NCBI RefSeq assembly: GCF_001865575.2
Contig: NZ_CP017564.2
Span: 26,988-90,987 of the forward strand
Length of the DNA: 64,000 nt
From: Paraburkholderia sprentiae WSM5005
GTDB lineage: Bacteria > Pseudomonadota > Gammaproteobacteria > Burkholderiales > Burkholderiaceae
Direction of reading: 5' to 3'
The notes under the pieces are model-generated. The model made no database searches. It saw nothing but the letters and a program-made list of their open reading frames with translations, and had not been told where the DNA came from. Position 1 is the first letter of the stretch. Every line of letters begins with the position of its first letter. Below, piece by piece: positions 7,969-16,860 of the stretch. The translations under genes and the position numbers were made by a program.

Positions 7969-9891
7969 ATGAGCGATTTTCAGTCGAAAGCGGCTGGCAT
8001 ATTTGAGCGGTTCGCCGAAAAGCTGGCTGCTGTGGATCTTCGTACTGCGGCATCGGTGACTGCGATGGTTGGCGTGGGCGTCGTATTCGCGGGTATCGCC
8101 CGCGAGATGCAAGGGCAAGAGCACCTTTTGCAGTCGGGGGGCGCATTGGCCGTTGATGCGTACAAAGACGCGATGTCGCATGCACAACTCGGGCTAGGAA
8201 CTTGGGTTCGCGAGGGTGTTCTAGGGAAGCTCCACTCGTTCGGCGGAAACACTCAGGCAAAGGGGTTTGCGCTGATGGCGGGTGGCCCGGCGCTCGAAGC
8301 CGCTTCGGTGTCCCTTGCCCGTGGATTCACCAATATGCGCGAGTCCATTTCCACTGCTGGTCAGAAGTTTTCCCGTATCGCGGCGACGCGCGATGAAATC
8401 AACCCTTTGCAGGACAGACAGGAGCCGATCATGGCGAAACAAAACCAGCAAGACGTAGTTGCAGACGTAGCTCACGATCCTCTGGCGGGGTACTCGTACA
8501 CAGCTGGGAAAGAGCTGAAGACGGCGGGGGGCGAATACTTCGTCACAGCCGGTAGCGGCGGTTCGCGCGTCGGCTTCCTGCCTTCGTCCGGTTCGCTGGA
8601 CGGCGCTCTACAGTTCGAATCGGCTGAGCAGTTGGACGCGCACCTCGCCGGCGTTTCCGAAAAGGATCGGAGTGCGGTCAAGGCGTTCGTTCGCCAATCC
8701 GCGGAGCGGGCTAAAGAGCCCGTCGAAAATGCAATCGCACGCGCGCCGCTGGCGGGCGCTCAAACCGGCCTCGAGGACCGATTTGCGAAGGTTGATTGGT
8801 TTTACGCGTACTCGGACGATTCGTCGGTCCGTGCGGCCGGCGCCGCCCAGGTGCAGGAGGCGTTGAAAGATCTGGAGGCGCTTGCAAAAACCGATCCGGA
8901 ATCGGCCAAGGCCTTGTGGAGCCAGTATGGCCCGAAGACCATCAGTGCGCCCGAATTCCTGCGGGACGCGGGAAGCGAGTTGTCGGCAAGTGTCGCGCCC
9001 GTCGTCAGCACAGAGGCACCGCTGGGGGAGCAGGGTGGCGAAGCCAAAGACCGTGTGAACGAGGAAGCGGTCGAAAACTCTATCTCAGCCGCGCCGGGTC
9101 GTGCGCCGCGATCGCAGACGCCGGTTCAGGAAGACGCCTTCATGCGCGCCCCGCGACCGGGCCAGCCATCGCTGGCCACTGCCGCTGGGACTGGTCAAGC
9201 GAAGCCCGTTCCAGCGGCCGAGAAGGATGGGCCATCAACATTGCTCAACGGGCGTTTCGTTCGTCGCGACAATGGTGAGTATTTTCGGGTAGCGGACGGG
9301 GAAGAGAGCAAGCGCGTTGCCTTGGTCGATGAGAGCGACAAGATTCGTTTTGTCGACAAGCAGATGGACGCATTCCAAGCCGCTATCGAGCTGGCGAAGC
9401 ACAAGGAATGGGAAGCTATTCTTGTGACGGGAACTGAGAAATTCCGCGCCGAAGCGTGGCACCACGCGCGCATGGCCGGCCTCGAAGTCGTTGGGTATGA
9501 GCCGACCGAGAAGGATCTCGCGACGCTGGAAGCGGCGCAGAGCGCGGGTCGCACAGAGGGTGTGACGCCACGTCCGGCAGTATCCGTAAGGGGTGTTTCC
9601 GAGTCGAAGGCTGCGGCGGTCGATCACGCAGTCAAGGGTGGCTCTGTTGTACTGGCCACCAACGACGCCAATGGCCGGTATGCCGGGAAAGTCGTACACC
9701 AGACGGAGCATCACATCGTTCAGGACGTGGGCAAGAAAGCGGCGGTTATCCACGACAAATCCCGTTTCGATGCAGCGGCACTGAAACGCGGCATCGACCG
9801 GGGCGACAGTCTGCGCATCCAATACGAGAAAGGGCGGGCCGGCATCGACGCCGGACAGGATCGGGGTAAGTCGCAAGCCTTCTCGCGGTAG
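7969..9891 (+). CDS. LPD7-domain protein with C-terminal KfrB-like domain
   Basis: 640 residues. An N-terminal region has a short hydrophobic stretch (about 26-45). Low-complexity Ala/Pro/Glu linkers follow. Residues about 425-520 form an LPD7 domain (large polyvalent-protein domain 7): DKQMDAFQAAIELAKHKEW, then ILVTGTEKFRAEAWHHARMA and VVGYEPTEKDL. LPD7 is commonly attached to MOBP relaxases and TraC-like primases. A KfrB-like domain sits at about 568-625 (RYAGKVVHQTEHHIVQDVG). No catalytic domain is visible. Position between the HARP-like gene and the primase suggests a role with transferred DNA. Confidence 0.75.
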   Translation: MSDFQSKAAGIFERFAEKLAAVDLRTAASVTAMVGVGVVFAGIAREMQGQEHLLQSGGALAVDAYKDAMSHAQLGLGTWVREGVLGKLHSFGGNTQAKGFALMAGGPALEAASVSLARGFTNMRESISTAGQKFSRIAATRDEINPLQDRQEPIMAKQNQQDVVADVAHDPLAGYSYTAGKELKTAGGEYFVTAGSGGSRVGFLPSSGSLDGALQFESAEQLDAHLAGVSEKDRSAVKAFVRQSAERAKEPVENAIARAPLAGAQTGLEDRFAKVDWFYAYSDDSSVRAAGAAQVQEALKDLEALAKTDPESAKALWSQYGPKTISAPEFLRDAGSELSASVAPVVSTEAPLGEQGGEAKDRVNEEAVENSISAAPGRAPRSQTPVQEDAFMRAPRPGQPSLATAAGTGQAKPVPAAEKDGPSTLLNGRFVRRDNGEYFRVADGEESKRVALVDESDKIRFVDKQMDAFQAAIELAKHKEWEAILVTGTEKFRAEAWHHARMAGLEVVGYEPTEKDLATLEAAQSAGRTEGVTPRPAVSVRGVSESKAAAVDHAVKGGSVVLATNDANGRYAGKVVHQTEHHIVQDVGKKAAVIHDKSRFDAAALKRGIDRGDSLRIQYEKGRAGIDAGQDRGKSQAFSR

Positions 9892-9920
9892 TCCGATCTT
9901 TTCTGATGAGGGATTTAAAA

Positions 9921-11582
9921 ATGAGCGTATCGACGCCCGAAGCGACTTCGAAGCATGGTCCACTTCCAACGTCAGAAGTGACGGGGCAGGCGAGCAGCCG
10001 TCAAGGCCGTCGATACCTCTTCGTGCCCTTCGAAGAAAAAGACGAAGCACACAGATTGGGCGCGCGTTTTGACGGTAGGAAAAAGTCATGGTTCGTGCCG
10101 CACGGTGTTGACGATGCCCCATTTGCGCGTTGGCTCGACCCGAAGGAGATAGATGTCGAACAGCAATTCGCGGAGGCTTGCGCGAGGCTCGGTGTTGTCT
10201 ACCCAGGGGTGAAGGAGTCGGAAGGATGGATGGTCACTACGGTAACGACAAGCCGTGACCAAAAGGCATTGAAGGGAGCGTATCGGGTTGTATTTGGTGA
10301 CGCGCCCAATGGCTACATCTCCAATCACGATACTGGCGAGAGTGAAGCGTGGTTTCCGCGCGGCAAGGTACTGACAATCGAGGACCGCGAAAAGCACCGC
10401 AAATTGCTCGAAGAAAACCGCAAACAGCGCGAGGACACGACCAGTCAGGAGCGCGAGCGCGTCTCGCAACGTGCGACAGCGAAGTGGGCGACGCTGGAAA
10501 CGGCGCTGACGCACCCTTACGCTGAGCGGAAGCAGGTAGGTGTGTTCGGCCTGCGGCTCGATGGCGAGAGGCTGGTCACGCCGCTCGCAGACGTTGACGG
10601 GAAAATCTGGAGCCTTCAGTACATCGACGCACGCGGCGGCAAGCTCTATGAATCGGGCGGCCAGAAGACAGGAAACTTTCATGTGCTGGGAGACCTGCAG
10701 GCCGGTAAGACGGTTCTGTTCGGCGAGGGTTACGCTACCTGCGCGTCCCTGCATATGGCAACCAGACTGCCCGTTGTGGAAGTATTCGACAGCGGCAATA
10801 TCGCGCCCGTCATTGCGCAGCTCGCGCCACGACTTGAGGGAAAAACGCTCATCATCTGCGGCGACGATGATGTACTTACCCGCGACAGGATCGTGCGGAC
10901 GGTCAACAAGACCGCGCATTCCGAGTACGCGAAGGGGCGGCTGCAACTCAAGGGCGGCATTGCCGACGACGAAGTTCTAATCGACGGCGTTGCGCGTCCT
11001 CTTCGGGCAAATCCCGACTGCACGTTGCGGTTAGCCTATGAGCAAAGCCCGGAAGGCGTGCAACGCGTCGTGGGCGAATTCGTCCACAAGCGCGACAAGG
11101 TGGCCGTGAAAATCGCGAACGTAGGTCGCGAGAAAGCCTTGGCGGCTGCTGCCGCGCATGGTGCGCGGACGGTGTTTCCGGTATTTGAGTCGCTCGCAGA
11201 CGGTCCCACTGATTTCAATGATCTGCAAGCCCGCGAAGGCTTGGCGACCGTGCGGCGTCAGATCGGTATGGCGATGATCGGACAGACGCATCAGGCCACC
11301 CCTGAAAAAACCCCGGCGGAAGTGGCGCGCGCAGCGATCGGCGAGGGCGTAGTGCTCAACGAGGCGAAACACAACGGCCGATACGTGGGAGCGGTTGTCG
11401 GCAACACGACCTCGCACGCGGTGCAAGACGTCGGGCGTCAGACAGCCGTGGCTCACGATCTTGGCAAACTGGACCGCGTCCCGCGAGTCGGCGTCGACGC
11501 CAGAATCGTCTACAGCAATGGCCGCGGGGAAGTCGCTGTTAAAGACGCAGAACAGGAACGAGCCCACGCCAGAAGCCGTTAG
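9921..11582 (+). CDS. TraC-like TOPRIM primase with DUF5710 and KfrB-like domains
   Basis: 553 residues from ATG 9921; an ATG at 9906 is in frame but overlaps the ribosome site GAGGGAT. N-terminal DUF5710-type module (YLFVPFEEKDEAHRLGARFD, ending KKSWFVP). A coiled segment leads to a TOPRIM region: VLFGEGYATCASLH near 265-280, with the glutamate expected of TOPRIM, and IICGDDD near 310-316 giving the aspartates. A KfrB-like domain closes the protein (about 480-535). Such primases prime the transferred strand in recipients and are sometimes themselves translocated. The 14-bp ACGT-core palindrome lies inside codons 15-19. Confidence 0.85.
   Translation: MSVSTPEATSKHGPLPTSEVTGQASSRQGRRYLFVPFEEKDEAHRLGARFDGRKKSWFVPHGVDDAPFARWLDPKEIDVEQQFAEACARLGVVYPGVKESEGWMVTTVTTSRDQKALKGAYRVVFGDAPNGYISNHDTGESEAWFPRGKVLTIEDREKHRKLLEENRKQREDTTSQERERVSQRATAKWATLETALTHPYAERKQVGVFGLRLDGERLVTPLADVDGKIWSLQYIDARGGKLYESGGQKTGNFHVLGDLQAGKTVLFGEGYATCASLHMATRLPVVEVFDSGNIAPVIAQLAPRLEGKTLIICGDDDVLTRDRIVRTVNKTAHSEYAKGRLQLKGGIADDEVLIDGVARPLRANPDCTLRLAYEQSPEGVQRVVGEFVHKRDKVAVKIANVGREKALAAAAAHGARTVFPVFESLADGPTDFNDLQAREGLATVRRQIGMAMIGQTHQATPEKTPAEVARAAIGEGVVLNEAKHNGRYVGAVVGNTTSHAVQDVGRQTAVAHDLGKLDRVPRVGVDARIVYSNGRGEVAVKDAEQERAHARSR
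9964..9977. repeat. 14-bp ACGT-core palindrome, copy 4, inside a coding region
   Basis: TTCCAACGTCAGAA with outer bases extending the symmetry to CACTTC/GAAGTG. It lies 40 bp inside the primase gene, where a bound protein could block elongation. Confidence 0.75.
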
Positions 11583-11652
11583 GCGCTATGAGTCGATATC
11601 TTTTTACTGTACTATTCTGCTATAGATAAATCACAGTATAAGGATTGTCACC

Positions 11653-14172
11653 ATGCGTGCTGGCCAGAGTAATCGGTCCGTTCACTTCAGTGCCTCAATC
11701 ATCGTCGTTTTCCTTTTTGGAATGGCGCTGTCCTCGTGGGCTGCGACGCAGTATTTCGCGCATGCCGTCGAATACCAGGACGGACTTGGCGACTATGTGT
11801 GGAAGGTCGGTCCGACCGTGCGGATCTATCAGCCGTTTTCGTGGTTCGGATGGGCGGCGCAGTGGATGAGTTCCACGGGGCAGCTAGAAACATACGTCAC
11901 GCGCATGCTTCTGGTCCTGTGCGGCGGTGGAGTGCTGAGCCTGCTTGGCGGCTTTTACCTCTATTACCGGAGAAGTTTGAAAAGCGAGAAGCACGACGAT
12001 CTGCACGGGTCGGCTCGATGGGCGAACGAGCGAGACATCGAAAAAATGGGTCTGGTGACTTATGAGCGCTGGGAAGGTCCGCTTTTCCGCCGAAAGCGTG
12101 TCCACCGTAAGGCCACCGGGCCATACCTCGGTGCGTTCGATACAAGCGCTGGTCGCAAGGTCTTGCGGTACAGCGATCCCGCGCACTTGGCCTGCGCTGC
12201 TCCTTCACGAAGCGGTAAGGGCGTCGGGCCAGTATTGACCACTCTGCTTTCCTACCCGGCGAGTACGGCAGTCAACGACATCAAAGGCGAAAACTATGAA
12301 CTGTCGAGTGGTTTTCGCCACTCGGCTGGCTCGCTTGTTATCAAGTTCGATCCTACGTCCGTCGATCAAAAGAGCATCGACGGACGTTCGCGTTACAACG
12401 CTGCGGCCTATTGGAACGTGCTCGATGAGATTCGCACGTACACCGAGTATGACGTTATGGACGCGCAAAACGTGTCGCAAGCAATTGCGGACCCGGACGG
12501 CGAAGGGATGGACGATCACTGGGTGAGCACGTCCTACGAGTTGCTGGTCGGCGTGATTCTCCACGTGAAGTATTACGAGCGGGACAAGTCCCTAAGTGGC
12601 GTCTCGACGTACTTGGCCGATCCGAGCTTTAGCGATCCCGAGCAGATGTACACGCGCATGATGAATGCGGAGCATGATCCTGACGGAATTATGGGATGGC
12701 TCGATTCGGAAGGCAATCCGACGAAGACTCATCCGCAAGTCGCCATTGCTGCACGCGCCATGCTCAACAAGGAAGAGAAAGAACGCAACAGTGTCTTGTC
12801 GACTGCCAAGACGAAATTAAGTCTGTACACGGAGCCGATCGTGGCGCGCAACACGTCGCGTTCCGACTTCTGCGTGAATGACTTGATGAACCACGAGAAG
12901 CCAGTGAGTCTCTACATTGTGATTCCGCCGTCAGACAAGAATCGACTGCGTCCGCTGGTCCGCTTGTTCATCACGTTCCTCATTCTGCGTCTCACGCGAA
13001 GCATGGGGTTCGAAGACGGGCGCGGCGTGAAAGACTATCGCCATCGTCTGCTGCTTTTGGTCGATGAGCTTGCGTCGCTTAAAAAGATGGAGCAATTGCA
13101 AGATGCGTTGTCATACATGGCTGGCTACGGCATTACCGCGTTCCTGTTCTTTCAAGACTGGATTCAGCTGCGCGACGCATATGGCGACAAGGAGACGATC
13201 ACGGCTGGTTGCCAGCTGCGCATTGCCTACGCGCCGAACACTATTGACACGGCGGAAGACGTATCCAAGATGACGGGTATTACCACCGTCAAGCGGCAGA
13301 ACGTCTCCTACAGCGGCACGCGTATGGGCGCAATGCTGGGTCAAATGAGCGTCTCTGAAGAATTGGTTGAGCGGCCATTGCTGACAGCTGACGAAGCGAG
13401 CCGCCTGCCGCGCGACGAGATGTTGATCTTCAATACAGGCCATCCGCCGATCCGCGCAAAGAAGTTACGGTACTTCGAGATGCCTGTGTTTCAACAACGG
13501 GCGGCAATGGCCAGTCCCAGCCGAGTCTACATGACGTTCTCCGAAGGGAAAGGCGTAGGCGTCAAGTGGTTCATGGTGGCCGTTGAGCGCATCGACGGAG
13601 CCAAGGATCTCGCAGTGACCATCAATACGTACTCGGATTTTCCGGAGGTCGCGCTGGTCATCAAGCAGGAGCACGTCGAGCGCGAGTCGATTCTTGAATT
13701 CGAGTATGCGCTCTTCGATGGCGCAGGCAAGCCGGTGAATCGAGCACTCTCAATCGAAGACCTTAACTTTGTGGCCCGCCCGATCGGCGACTGCGCCGAT
13801 TTCGATCCGAATGAGGCGTTCGAACTTCATTTCATGGTCAGGGACGTATCGGACTACAAGCGTTTTTCGCAGTCGGGCTTCTATCGCGACATATCCGTTT
13901 TCGAGCGCGAAGCGCGACGCAAGGTGCGCAAGCTATTCCACGAATTCGAGGAAGCAGATGGGAAGCCGACCGAAGCGACGTTAGAACGCGTCGTCACGGA
14001 CGGAAAGTATGCAGGGAAGGTGCTGCTTGTGACGAGACACTACATTGCTATCCACAAACTGCACGATCGCGAGCAAGTGTCTCTGCACCGAATCTCGAAG
14101 CTGAACCGTTCTGCGAAGGTGGGCGAGTCGATCACGATTACCTACACCGGGAAGAAGGGGGTAGTAGCTTGA
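11653..14172 (+). CDS. traG: VirD4/TraG type IV coupling protein with KfrB-like tail
   Basis: 839 residues. Two membrane segments (about 13-32 and 83-105) anchor it in the inner membrane. Walker A APSRSGKGVG is near 182-191 and Walker B LLLLVDELASL near 466-476; FFQDWIQL and the C-terminal ATPase motifs follow. Coupling proteins bring the relaxase-DNA complex to the secretion channel. After the normal end there is a long extension whose last ~55 residues (KYAGKVLLVTRHYIAIHKL to the stop) are a KfrB-like domain, the same domain carried by the relaxase here. The next gene overlaps its stop codon. A short inverted repeat (TACTGT/ACAGTA, 11605-11638) brackets the likely promoter. Confidence 0.95.
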   Translation: MRAGQSNRSVHFSASIIVVFLFGMALSSWAATQYFAHAVEYQDGLGDYVWKVGPTVRIYQPFSWFGWAAQWMSSTGQLETYVTRMLLVLCGGGVLSLLGGFYLYYRRSLKSEKHDDLHGSARWANERDIEKMGLVTYERWEGPLFRRKRVHRKATGPYLGAFDTSAGRKVLRYSDPAHLACAAPSRSGKGVGPVLTTLLSYPASTAVNDIKGENYELSSGFRHSAGSLVIKFDPTSVDQKSIDGRSRYNAAAYWNVLDEIRTYTEYDVMDAQNVSQAIADPDGEGMDDHWVSTSYELLVGVILHVKYYERDKSLSGVSTYLADPSFSDPEQMYTRMMNAEHDPDGIMGWLDSEGNPTKTHPQVAIAARAMLNKEEKERNSVLSTAKTKLSLYTEPIVARNTSRSDFCVNDLMNHEKPVSLYIVIPPSDKNRLRPLVRLFITFLILRLTRSMGFEDGRGVKDYRHRLLLLVDELASLKKMEQLQDALSYMAGYGITAFLFFQDWIQLRDAYGDKETITAGCQLRIAYAPNTIDTAEDVSKMTGITTVKRQNVSYSGTRMGAMLGQMSVSEELVERPLLTADEASRLPRDEMLIFNTGHPPIRAKKLRYFEMPVFQQRAAMASPSRVYMTFSEGKGVGVKWFMVAVERIDGAKDLAVTINTYSDFPEVALVIKQEHVERESILEFEYALFDGAGKPVNRALSIEDLNFVARPIGDCADFDPNEAFELHFMVRDVSDYKRFSQSGFYRDISVFEREARRKVRKLFHEFEEADGKPTEATLERVVTDGKYAGKVLLVTRHYIAIHKLHDREQVSLHRISKLNRSAKVGESITITYTGKKGVVA

Positions 14173-14807
14173 TCGACTTCTTGGAGCGCTCTAAAGCGCC
14201 CGCAGCGCATCGTGGAATCAGTGTCCGTGTCCTGCCGGGACTTGACGCTGTCCAGATGTCGCGTGCCGCCGCATTGCACCTGTACATGCTGCTTCAGCGG
14301 TACAACTGGTGTCTGTCCAGCGTCAACGATTACCGCATCCGCTGGGCGGAATTCTGGCCAGCGCGAAAGCCAGTCGAGCGCGCGTTGCTCGTCCTGTTCG
14401 TCACAGCGAACAACGGCGGCGAGTTCGGCCGGCGAATGGTTGCCGTTGATGCACCTGTCGACTTCGAGGCGTTCGAGCTTTTGCCAAATGTCGCGCCCGC
14501 CAGTCCGGTCGTTGCTCGGGAATTCGATGCGCTGCTGGCTTTGCATTACAGCAGACTGGCCGACCAGGCAGATATTTGCGACTGGCTTCGGCGCCGATGC
14601 CCGAAAGAGTTCGCGTTGCTTGTCTCCATCGGTGGGCTCTCGCCGGCGTTTCGGAGCGGTCGCTTAGACCCGGAGCACGTCCGGCAATCGTCGCGTGCCC
14701 GCTTCATTGAATGCGGGTGGGATAGGAAAGGTGCGTCGGCTCTAGCGACGGCGATTTGCAGGCATTTGATGTGGTTCTACAAAACAAAAGAGGCGGCACT
14801 ATGCTAA
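14169..14807 (+). CDS. Hypothetical protein coupled to traG
   Basis: 212 residues from a TTG that overlaps the traG stop (TTGA), so translation is probably coupled. Soluble, Arg-rich and mostly helical with several Trp and Cys, no membrane segment. No family recognised; it also overlaps the start of the transglycosylase gene by 7 bp, making a tight traG-unknown-virB1 unit. Confidence 0.65.
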   Translation: MIDFLERSKAPAAHRGISVRVLPGLDAVQMSRAAALHLYMLLQRYNWCLSSVNDYRIRWAEFWPARKPVERALLVLFVTANNGGEFGRRMVAVDAPVDFEAFELLPNVAPASPVVAREFDALLALHYSRLADQADICDWLRRRCPKEFALLVSIGGLSPAFRSGRLDPEHVRQSSRARFIECGWDRKGASALATAICRHLMWFYKTKEAALC

Positions 14808-15478
14808 AAACTTTGGCCTCGCTCTGTGGCGGCGTCGTAGTGCTTCTGGCTGGCAGCGCACACGCGGAGGATCTGACGGCGATGATGCAGCGTTGCGCGC
14901 CCAACGTTCATCCGACGACACTCAGCGCGATCGTGAAAACGGAGTCCAGTGGTCGCATGTACGTGCTGCTGGATAATGGTCCCGCTAATCTGCCGTTCTC
15001 AGTGCGCAAGACGATGCTCCGCACGATCTATCCTGAGTCGGCAACCGAAGCGGCGTCGATCGCGCGCGATCTCATTTCGCGCGGGCACCTTGTGGACATG
15101 GGATTGACGCAACTCAATAACCGTAACCTCGCTGGCTTGGGCCTATCCGTCGAGCAGGCGCTCGATCCCTGCACGAATCTATGGGCGGGCAGCACGATCC
15201 TCTCCAATTTCTACGCGAATGCGTCGAAACAGTATCGCGATCAGCAGAGCGCATTGCTGGCCGCCATTTCCGCCTATAACACCGGCGACTTCGAAAGGGG
15301 TTTCAACAACGGCTACGTCAAGACCGTCATTCGCAATGCAGGTCAGCCGGTACCGGCGTTGCTCACAGCGGGGCCGCGCGTGAGCACGGGCGGGTCTTCA
15401 CGTTCGGGCGGAAGAGTCGCGCATCGCAGCGGTCTGCTTGACGCAAAGTTCTCGGAGCTTGAAGTTGAGTTCCGTTGA
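14801..15478 (+). CDS. VirB1-type lytic transglycosylase
   Basis: 225 residues from ATG 14801 (GAGGCGG upstream). A signal peptide with core VVVLLAGSAHA exports it to the periplasm. The SLT domain shows the catalytic glutamate in IVKTESSGR and the conserved AISAYNTGDF. It opens local peptidoglycan for the conjugation channel. The end is Gly/Ser/Arg-rich. Confidence 0.9.
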   Translation: MLKTLASLCGGVVVLLAGSAHAEDLTAMMQRCAPNVHPTTLSAIVKTESSGRMYVLLDNGPANLPFSVRKTMLRTIYPESATEAASIARDLISRGHLVDMGLTQLNNRNLAGLGLSVEQALDPCTNLWAGSTILSNFYANASKQYRDQQSALLAAISAYNTGDFERGFNNGYVKTVIRNAGQPVPALLTAGPRVSTGGSSRSGGRVAHRSGLLDAKFSELEVEFR

Positions 15479-15839
15479 ACGCATCGGCACTGCATCGGTG
15501 CCGCCTTCGCTTCTCCTGTCGGCGTTGAGACGGGTCGGAATGCGCTTGCCGATCGTTCACGACGTGGAGGGCTATTTCACTCCGAGCGACCAAGCCGCAA
15601 GCGGCTCGCGAATTTTTGGGACATTGGAAACGTCGGACGCTCGCGTACTTGTCGGTTTCGACCGCGCCAAAGTGGAGTTGCCTGCCGGGCCTGGACCGAT
15701 GCGCGTGAGCGGCAAGATGTGGTTGGGCGAGCGGACAAGCACGGTAACGCTCATGGTCAATCGCTACACCCTCCTGAAAGCCGCCCAGCTGCCGGCTGGT
15801 CAAACGGGCGACGCTCTCGCTGCTGTCGAGGACACTTGA
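15465..15839 (+). CDS. Hypothetical protein following the transglycosylase
   Basis: 124 residues from a TTG at 15465 with GGAG 7 nt upstream, overlapping the previous gene by 14 bp; TTGs at 15438 and 15459 are alternatives. The middle (GYFTPSDQAASGSRIFGTLE, then VGFDRAKVELP) looks like a small beta-barrel. No signal peptide. Family not recognised; operon position suggests a transfer accessory role. Confidence 0.6.
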   Translation: MSSVERIGTASVPPSLLLSALRRVGMRLPIVHDVEGYFTPSDQAASGSRIFGTLETSDARVLVGFDRAKVELPAGPGPMRVSGKMWLGERTSTVTLMVNRYTLLKAAQLPAGQTGDALAAVEDT

Positions 15840-15988
15840 TGTCTTATCTCACCGCGCTCGTATTCCCGTGGTTCACGTTTCTCGAACTCGGCCGCGTCCG
15901 CGATGCGCGTCTCTGTATGGCGTTGCAACTAACTGTCATAGGCTGGCTCCCCGCGACAATATGGGCGCTCCGCGCTCGCGCCGCGTAG
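15839..15988 (+). CDS. YqaE/Pmp3-like small membrane protein
   Basis: 49 residues, starting in TGATG overlap with the previous stop. Two hydrophobic segments, with QLTVIGWLPATIWALRA matching the second helix of the YqaE/Pmp3 family (usual pattern: LLTxLGWxPGxIxAxxx). Family members are two-helix inner-membrane proteins linked to membrane potential and stress. The first helix has Pro-Trp where the family usually has Pro-Pro. Confidence 0.7.
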   Translation: MSYLTALVFPWFTFLELGRVRDARLCMALQLTVIGWLPATIWALRARAA

Positions 15989-16063
15989 GCCCGCGTAAAA
16001 GAGTGGCAATTCGCACCAAAGAGGTCTTGCTACGCAGAAGATCGACGCGTATAGTCGAATACA

Positions 16064-16081
16064 ATGATATAAAAATATCAC
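16064..16081. promoter_or_regulatory. 18-bp palindromic operator, copy 3
   Basis: ATGATATAAAAATATCAC, one mismatch between arms. A TATAAA -10-like box lies inside it. It sits in the gap before 16128; a 12-codon reading frame (16084-16122) starts right after it. Confidence 0.6.
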
Positions 16082-16127
16082 TCATGGCAGATACGAGCGT
16101 TGATGCCTTCCACTTAGGTTAACAATT

Positions 16128-16622
16128 GTGACTGGACGAGATGACGACGACGGTTCGATGCCCATGATGCTTCGCTTGCCAGAACGGGCCAAGCGTCTCC
16201 CGGATCGCGGCGGCAATTCCTTTGTCACTGACCTTGAGCTACTAACGAGAAACCGGCTGACGGCTAGGGCTCGCGCATCGGCGGTCGGAAGGTTTTGGCG
16301 AGTGTCCGTGAGAGAGCCGAACCCGTCGCTTACGGCAGTAGTCGCGGTATGGCTGGATGACCCTGACCTCGAATTTTTCGCAATGTTGGTTGAGTCTCTG
16401 TTGCTACCTGCACACGCAGCACGAAGAATGACGAATCATGGATACCGACCATCAAACTCCGCGGCCAGTGGCCGAAAAGCGGTTGGCGCGATACAACGGC
16501 CGATACAGCAAGACGAAGCGGGGCTACGTCGTCGCGGTGGTGGAGCAGCGGGCCGGCGATCGGGTGTTAGTGGAGGGAATCGGACAAGATGGGTGGCTCA
16601 GGCGCTTTATAGTGAAGAGTGA
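16128..16622 (+). CDS. Doubtful hypothetical protein
   Basis: 164 codons from a GTG (ATG 16158 also in frame). The first ~105 residues look like a real helical protein, with LPERAKRLPDRGGNSFVTDL and a hydrophobic DDPDLEFFAMLVESLLLPA. From 16438 on it shares DNA with a better-supported gene in another frame and becomes Arg/Gly-rich, the look of a non-coding frame. Either the real gene was once shorter and has lost its stop, or it is spurious. Confidence 0.35.
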   Translation: MTGRDDDDGSMPMMLRLPERAKRLPDRGGNSFVTDLELLTRNRLTARARASAVGRFWRVSVREPNPSLTAVVAVWLDDPDLEFFAMLVESLLLPAHAARRMTNHGYRPSNSAASGRKAVGAIQRPIQQDEAGLRRRGGGAAGRRSGVSGGNRTRWVAQALYSEE

Positions 16623-16656
16623 GAATCTGCGACCGCTCGCAGGTGAATTGTTCTAG
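16438..16656 (+). CDS. Small hypothetical beta-rich protein
   Basis: 72 residues. The pattern GYVVAVVEQRAGDRVLVEG followed by RRFIVKSENLRP reads as a compact beta-barrel, similar in length to a KfrB-like domain but without its VQDVG-type motif. The 14-bp palindrome copy 5 follows the stop by 4 bp. Confidence 0.6.
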   Translation: MDTDHQTPRPVAEKRLARYNGRYSKTKRGYVVAVVEQRAGDRVLVEGIGQDGWLRRFIVKSENLRPLAGELF

Positions 16657-16660
16657 CGAC

Positions 16661-16674
16661 TTCTGACGTTGGAA
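16661..16674. repeat. 14-bp ACGT-core palindrome, copy 5
   Basis: TTCTGACGTTGGAA with flanking CGAC/GTCG adding symmetry. Located just after the 16438 gene and before the promoter region of the DarB-like gene. Confidence 0.8.
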
Positions 16675-16775
16675 ATGTCGGTACCGGCCTTGCGCTTCTA
16701 CCTTGAGTCACATATTTATATTACTATGTGGCCCATGTAGTACGGGGCTGGCGACCGCATGGTTTGCCAGAAATG

Positions 16776-16794
16776 GTACAGGTCGCGCCTGTAC
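16776..16794. promoter_or_regulatory. Inverted repeat in the leader of the DarB-like gene
   Basis: GTACAGG-TCGCG-CCTGTAC, perfect 7-bp arms, 67 bp upstream of the start. An AT-rich stretch (about 16711-16725) provides a possible -10. It could be an operator or a transcript hairpin. Confidence 0.45.
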
Positions 16795-16838
16795 CGCGAT
16801 CTGACCGATGCGCCGTAGGCGTGCGGACAGGCGATTTC

Positions 16839-16852
16839 TGCTGACGTTGGAA
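16839..16852. repeat. 14-bp ACGT-core palindrome, copy 6 (variant) at a ribosome site
   Basis: TGCTGACGTTGGAA. Its GGAA, with the next two G, forms the Shine-Dalgarno sequence of the DarB-like gene at 16861, so a protein on this site would cover the start region. Confidence 0.65.
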
Positions 16853-16860
16853 GGCGCACA